From contig MU001504.1 in NCBI GenBank assembly GCA_010093485.1, forward strand, positions 152,985-216,984: 64,000 nt of DNA. The letters run 5' to 3'. The stretch comes from Karstenula rhodostoma CBS 690.94 (lineage: Eukaryota; Ascomycota; Dothideomycetes; Pleosporales; Didymosphaeriaceae). A program made the position numbers and the translations under genes. Below the pieces are notes generated by a model. The model made no database searches. It worked only from the letters and a program-made list of their open reading frames with translations, and was not told where the DNA came from. The first letter of the stretch is position 1. Every line of letters starts with the position of its first letter. Shown here piece by piece: positions 59,720 through 64,000 of the stretch.

Positions 59720-62211
59720 ATGGATCCGCTCTCAGTAGCAGCAAGTATTATAACCCTTATCGCGGCTGCTGGGTCTATTGTGCAGCATTTGGAATATGTG
59801 AAATCTCGCATGACTCCTTACGCCGAGCTCCTTGCTATCATGAACACTGTAGGCAGCACTAGATTGCTTGGTTTACTCCACCTAACAGCTATAGGTAACA
59901 GATCTACAAGCAACTTTGATCGTTGTCCGATATGAATATGAATCGCTCAGAAACAGCAGAATACCGGCTGCGAGGCTGGTCTACCAGACCCTACCTGATA
60001 CAATTAAGAGGCTCCAACAATGCTTGGATCAATTAGTCGATTTCGCACATGCGAACCTCGTGAGGAATGGAAAAGGTCTATCCCGCCTTGGACTGAGCAA
60101 AGCAAAGAGAGAACAGTTGGTCCACATTCGAGACGATATTTCAGACGCGCACCGCAACTTGCAATTGCTTCTTCACTCTGCGAATCTGTCAGTCTAATCT
60201 TCTCCGCCCCTGGTATTTACGCTCAGGATCAGTTCTAATAATTTTGAAGGCGTCGGACCCAGGAGCTGATGTCGAAGATAGAAGAAGCTGCTATTGTTCA
60301 AAACGAAAACCATAATCAGACTTCTACGGTCCTGGATGGAATAATTACTCAATTATCGGCAGTCCACGATCTTCAAGGCGAAAATTTAAAAGGCAGTCAG
60401 CATACGCAGAGTGAAATCAGATCTGTTCTGGAACAGACAACATATGACGGCGGCGATTCAACATCGACCCAGCTTCGGATAACAACGAGTATGCCTCTCA
60501 AAGCATGTGACTGGACTTGTAATTGCCAATGTCATGTTCGAAACCGATCTCAGACTCCGCAATGGCTCTCGGCAGTTGTCGGAACGCTTTTTTACTGCTC
60601 TACAAATACACCGTCGCTTGACTTCCTACCTTGTAATACTACAGCCTGCTTCAGGTCTCAATCAACGTCCTCTTATCGGTTCACATATTATTTTCCGAGT
60701 TGGATAATGCGTGCAGCTCTTGTCTATACGACTTGGAACAACGTACAAGGAGAGAACTCGTCTTGGAGTGTTAAAATGCCGAAGGAAATACCGCTTTATT
60801 CTCCCTGTTGGCATTACATCCAAGGAGGATTTGTAGAGAAGATTCGAGAGCTTCTGCAGTTGCGCCAAATGTCACCGTACGACATTGGGCCGGACGGAGT
60901 TTCTGTTCTGCATGTAAGTTGTGAGGAGAGACTGGGATCACCCATTGAAAGTAATGAGGATGTCGTACTAACACTTTTATAGTGGGCAGAGTCATTCTGG
61001 CAACTCGATATATGCTCTCTGCTAATGGCGACGGGAGCAGACTGGCATTTCAAGGATAGAGCGGGAAGGTAAGTAGCTGCTATTCCCAGCCAGGGTACGG
61101 TAAAAACTTAAAAATTATTGGCAGGTCACCATCAGACGGCGCATGGAGAAAGGTCCTGTTGAATGAAAATTCCGATGCCAGTGTGACTAGGTTGCGAGCA
61201 CTCGTTGGGTCAGAGGACTCGTATGATCTCCAGCTCGGGCCTCTGCATCGCATCATCCTGGGATTATCTAGTGCCGATTTTCAGATGCAATTGGACCTGG
61301 AGCCTTCACGAATAAACGATCTGGACTGGTTGGGATTGACCCCTCTGATGTGGGCAGCGCTTAGAGGCAATCATACTTGTCTTAATATGCTGCTCTCACA
61401 CGGCGCTCGAATCCACTTAACGGACTCAGAAGGGCGTACCGCTCTCCATCATGCCGCAAGAGTTGGCTTTTTACAATGCGTCGAGGCTCTTCTGAATGCC
61501 GGGGTCGACCCCAACATTGCCGATAAAAATGGCCTCATTCCTCTCCACGATGTCGCCTACTTCATCCCAAGCCCAGAGGTTGCAACCATAGTCACATCAC
61601 TACACGGGTATGGTGCAGACCTTGAGGCGAGGAACAAAGATGGATGGACCCCTCTGTTTATAGCCACTGACTTAGGATCACTCGAAGCTGTCGAAGCACT
61701 CGTCGAATGTGGTGCCGATGTAAATGCTCTGGATTTCAGCGATACCCCACCCATCGGTCGTGCGATTTTCCGCGGGAACGATCAAATCGTTCAACTACTC
61801 TGTCAGCGTGGAATATTGCCATCCTGGAATTCAACTGATCACGAGTTCGTGAATGTTCTCGCCGAAGCAGCGGTGTGGGGAACGGTGAAGGTTATGGACA
61901 TTCTATCGGACTCTGCTATTCCTCCGATAGAATGTAACATTACCAAACTTAAGCATTGGTTCAATACATATCGCCAAAACAGTTATTCTACATACCGCTC
62001 ACCTGAAGAGGAGCTCGCCGCCTTTCACCGTCTGCTCGATAAGAAGGCAATTCCACTGAGCCGTGCCGAGGCCGAGGAGTCGTTCGTCGCAACGAAAGAC
62101 GCATTGAACAAAGAAAACGATGATAATGACGATAGCGATGATGTCGATGTTTTCGAGGATGCTATGGAAGGTGTTTCCTTTTTTGTTGAGTCTGGTCTTC
62201 TCGCTGCTTGA
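59720..62211 (+). CDS. Ankyrin-repeat protein with fungal NLR-type N-domain
   Basis: The start MDPLSVAASIITLIAAAGSIVQHL is the classic opening of the fungal N-terminal domain found on NLR-like and ankyrin proteins. Exon 1 (59720-59848) joins exon 2 (59895 on) in phase: NTVTDLQATLIVVRYEYESLR. A helical region and a linker with DWTCNCQCH follow, then LHWAESFWQLDICSLLMATGADWHFKDRAGR (introns 60914-60982 and 61070-61124). About five ankyrin repeats come next (LTPLMWAALRGNHTCLNMLLSHGA, RTALHHAARVGFLQCVEALLNAG, WTPLFIATDLGSLEAVEALVECGA and others), then an acidic tail. No NACHT/NB-ARC module is present between the two. The splice near 60190-60275 could not be fixed: several acceptors fit, none perfectly, so a frameshift there cannot be excluded. 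Likely role: protein-protein scaffold or incompatibility/defence-type protein (inference). Confidence 0.75.
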
Positions 62212-62690
62212 CCCGTTGTAGTTGCCTCATAAACGATAGCATACGGAGGGAGGCGTTTCCCATTGAATGAGATAAGCTTGAAATCTCTACTTTGTGAGCG
62301 CGTCAGAAGACGCACCGAGGCCGATATATGGTCTCCAACAGAGGAAAGCGTCCTTGAGGTCATTCGTGGTATAGGTCTGTGAAGGTAGCGCTATCACGTG
62401 CCACGTGATGGTGGTGGTGGTAGTGGTATCAACCACCGGAGGATGGCAGCGCCCATGTTCAGGCATGGCGCAGCCTTTTTGCGGCGTGGCCGGCGGCAAG
62501 CTCTTGATCACGGGATCTTGTCTTTCGTCGTGGTGCTAACATACCTCACTTCTGACGACTGGCTACCGATTCCTATTGCCGGTTTCCGTTTACGGTCCCT
62601 CAGCAGATGGCGTCCTATGGTCGTATGTGAAAGATGGAGAGCAATCTATGGTATATATCCCCTGCTTTCATGCCCGCCCAGTATGGCATA
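62212..62690. other. Intergenic stretch leading into array D
   Basis: No gene recognised. A GTGGTGGTGGTAGTGG microsatellite lies near 62408. A GAGGTGGT/ACCACC-type symmetry precedes the first cassette. Confidence 0.35.
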
Positions 62691-64000
62691 ATGCCCGTGA
62701 TATCTATCTTCCGCGCATTGGTGCTATGCCTGGGGACGTACAGATACCACCTCTATCCAGCTCTTGAATCTTATAATTCTCGGGTCTTTGCACTTTTGAC
62801 TAAACCATATGCAATGTAGTGGGCATGTCTCGGGTTAGGAGAGGGGCCTAAAGAATGAACAAACCAAACTTCATGCGTGGTCTAAAAGCGATTTTGAAAA
62901 ATTGAATGGCTTTGGCGCTGGTTCTGAGTGTGTGAACTCCGCCTGCTGTGATGGAGGGCTGGATTATGATCATCACCATCGTTACTGCGAATATTAGCAA
63001 TATGTCTGAGGATGTATAAATACCACCTAGTTTTCATTCTGACCTTTCACGCTCTTTGCGGGGTTTCTTGGCTTTGACTAAGAACTTGGTCCTCACTATT
63101 CATGTCTGTGGTCGGGACAAAACCGAAAACTTCGAGTTTAAGAGACATGTCTAGCGGGTCAGAGACTAGCGAATGTAAAATGCATGTTGGCCTCGTCTGC
63201 TTGGGTACAGTTGGTGTATCTAGACTGGATACAAGGCGGAGGATGGAGATAGTAACGTGTATCATCGTCACCGCGCCCTGCGAGTGCTCGAAGCATGTGG
63301 GGGGAATGTATAAATACGGTCTCATTCTTCTCCTAAATCGGCACATAAAACTCCCAAGGATTTCCTTGGTCTTGAACAAAACTGGTCTAAAATCAGAGAT
63401 GATGGTGTCCTATGTCTGGCGGATTAGAAGGAAGATGACTCCTCGATGGTGAGAGTTGTCATTACCAGTACGCGGCGGATGTGGTATTCTGCCTGGGGAT
63501 ATACCAATGCGACCTCGTTTGCCTTTTACTTGTACACACCACTCCACCCATTCTGATTAAACCTCTCTACATAGCAACCTGATTCCATGGGCTCCGAGCT
63601 CGGGGCGTTGGGGACTAAAGCCAATCTCGATTCTGATCATTTCTGGCAGACTAAAACACAATGTCTCCAGCATATGACTAGTTGGCTCTCCGTATAGAGG
63701 CTCAACACCATCAACGACCTGGAGTGGGATGAGCATGGTCATCATTATTACCACCGCGTAATGCAGAGATTGGCAATCGGTTAACGGAGTGCATAAATAA
63801 TACCTCATCGATTCCATACATAGACGGCACGATGCTTTTGGGTCTCCTGGGCCTTGACTGAAAGTTGAGCGACATAAAGCTTATGTTCTGCGCTAGGTAA
63901 TGGAAGATGCCGGCTTGAATCATGGCCGGTTTCTCTGTGATCTTGACCGAAAATCGTTTGATCGCACTTCCATGTCTCTGTGGGTGCTGGGCTACTAGAA
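62691..64000 (+). repeat. TATA/GACTAAAA cassette array D (continues past window)
   Basis: At least five units. TATA-like boxes: GTACAGATAC 62738, GTATAAATAC 63014, GTATAAATAC 63308, GATATACC near 63499 and GCATAAATAATAC 63791. First octamers: GACTAAAC 62798, GACTAAGA 63076, GAACAAAA 63374, GATTAAAC near 63558 and GACTGAAA 63856, that is about 60, 62, 66, 60 and 65 bp later, in GGCTTTGACTAA / GGCCTTGACTGAA context as in array C. Later octamers occur at 62845, 62879, 63385, 63613 and about 63650. Upstream palindromes: GATTATGATCATCACC (62962), GTATCATCGTCACCGCG (63259) and GTCATCATTATTACCACCGCG (63738). Units here are more diverged than in C. Confidence 0.75.

Overview
The window is nuclear DNA from a filamentous ascomycete (Pezizomycotina). 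Gene families and intron style fit a Dothideomycete, but that rank is inference. Genes are mostly split by short introns (about 47-200 nt, GTRNGT donors, CTRAC-like branch sites). Typical fungal families are present: a DUF1996 secreted protein, GH16, GH47, a Fungal_trans_2 regulator, a GPI-anchored Cys-rich protein and a But2/NLR-style N-domain ankyrin protein. Coding DNA is GC-rich and parts of the intergenic DNA are AT-rich and degenerate. There is no prokaryotic operon structure.

Layout. 1-539 holds the 5' part of a DUF1996 gene running off the left edge (-). 540-6510 is gene-poor and partly AT-rich, with a tRNA-Leu-like relic. 6511-20984 is a gene block: GH16 glucanase (+), Fungal_trans_2 regulator (-), ZIP metal transporter (+), Ada/AraC-like protein (-), MutL homologue of the Mlh2/PMS1 type (+) and a nucleotidyltransferase-like gene (+). 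21642-23937 holds a second nucleotidyltransferase-fold gene followed by a graveyard: an ankyrin pseudogene plus truncated copies of both nucleotidyltransferase-like genes. 24041-34101 holds GCG1/ChaC gamma-glutamylcyclotransferase (-), COQ6 (-), a disordered hypothetical protein (+), a coiled-coil MEI5-like protein (+) and a secreted basic protein (-). 34780-35484 is a broken gene. 38275-43244 holds a SAS4-domain-like gene interrupted by a 143-bp run of N (-), a YPT35-like PX protein (-) and a GPI-anchored protein (+). 47375-52238 holds SNU114 (-) and ERG10 (+), divergent across 330 bp. 54776-55991 is a decayed membrane-protein gene, 56274-58176 a GH47 alpha-mannosidase (+), 58872-59036 a mariner-type MITE and 59720-62211 an ankyrin-repeat gene (+).

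The most unusual content is four non-coding arrays at about 35.7-38.0, 44.46-46.0 (decaying to 46.9), 52.4-54.4 and 62.7-64.0 kb (the last continues off the window). Each is built from units of about 200-350 bp. A complete unit has an upstream palindromic or hairpin element (CATCACC...GGTGATG or TGATNATCATCA), then a strong TATA box (GTATATATAC, GTATAAATAC), then, a near-constant 54-72 bp later, the octamer G(A/T)CTAAAA. One or two more octamers follow at about 40-50 bp intervals. The first array is on the minus strand and the others on the plus strand. No protein is encoded. They look like tandem promoter-bearing non-coding cassettes, and I do not recognise a described family.

Other points of note are three GC-AG introns (two in the DUF1996 gene, one in COQ6), a ~90-bp dispersed repeat in three copies, and several genes broken by nonsense changes of the kind fungal RIP can produce. 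All gene models were spliced by eye. Where the reading phase closes exactly across every intron, this is stated.
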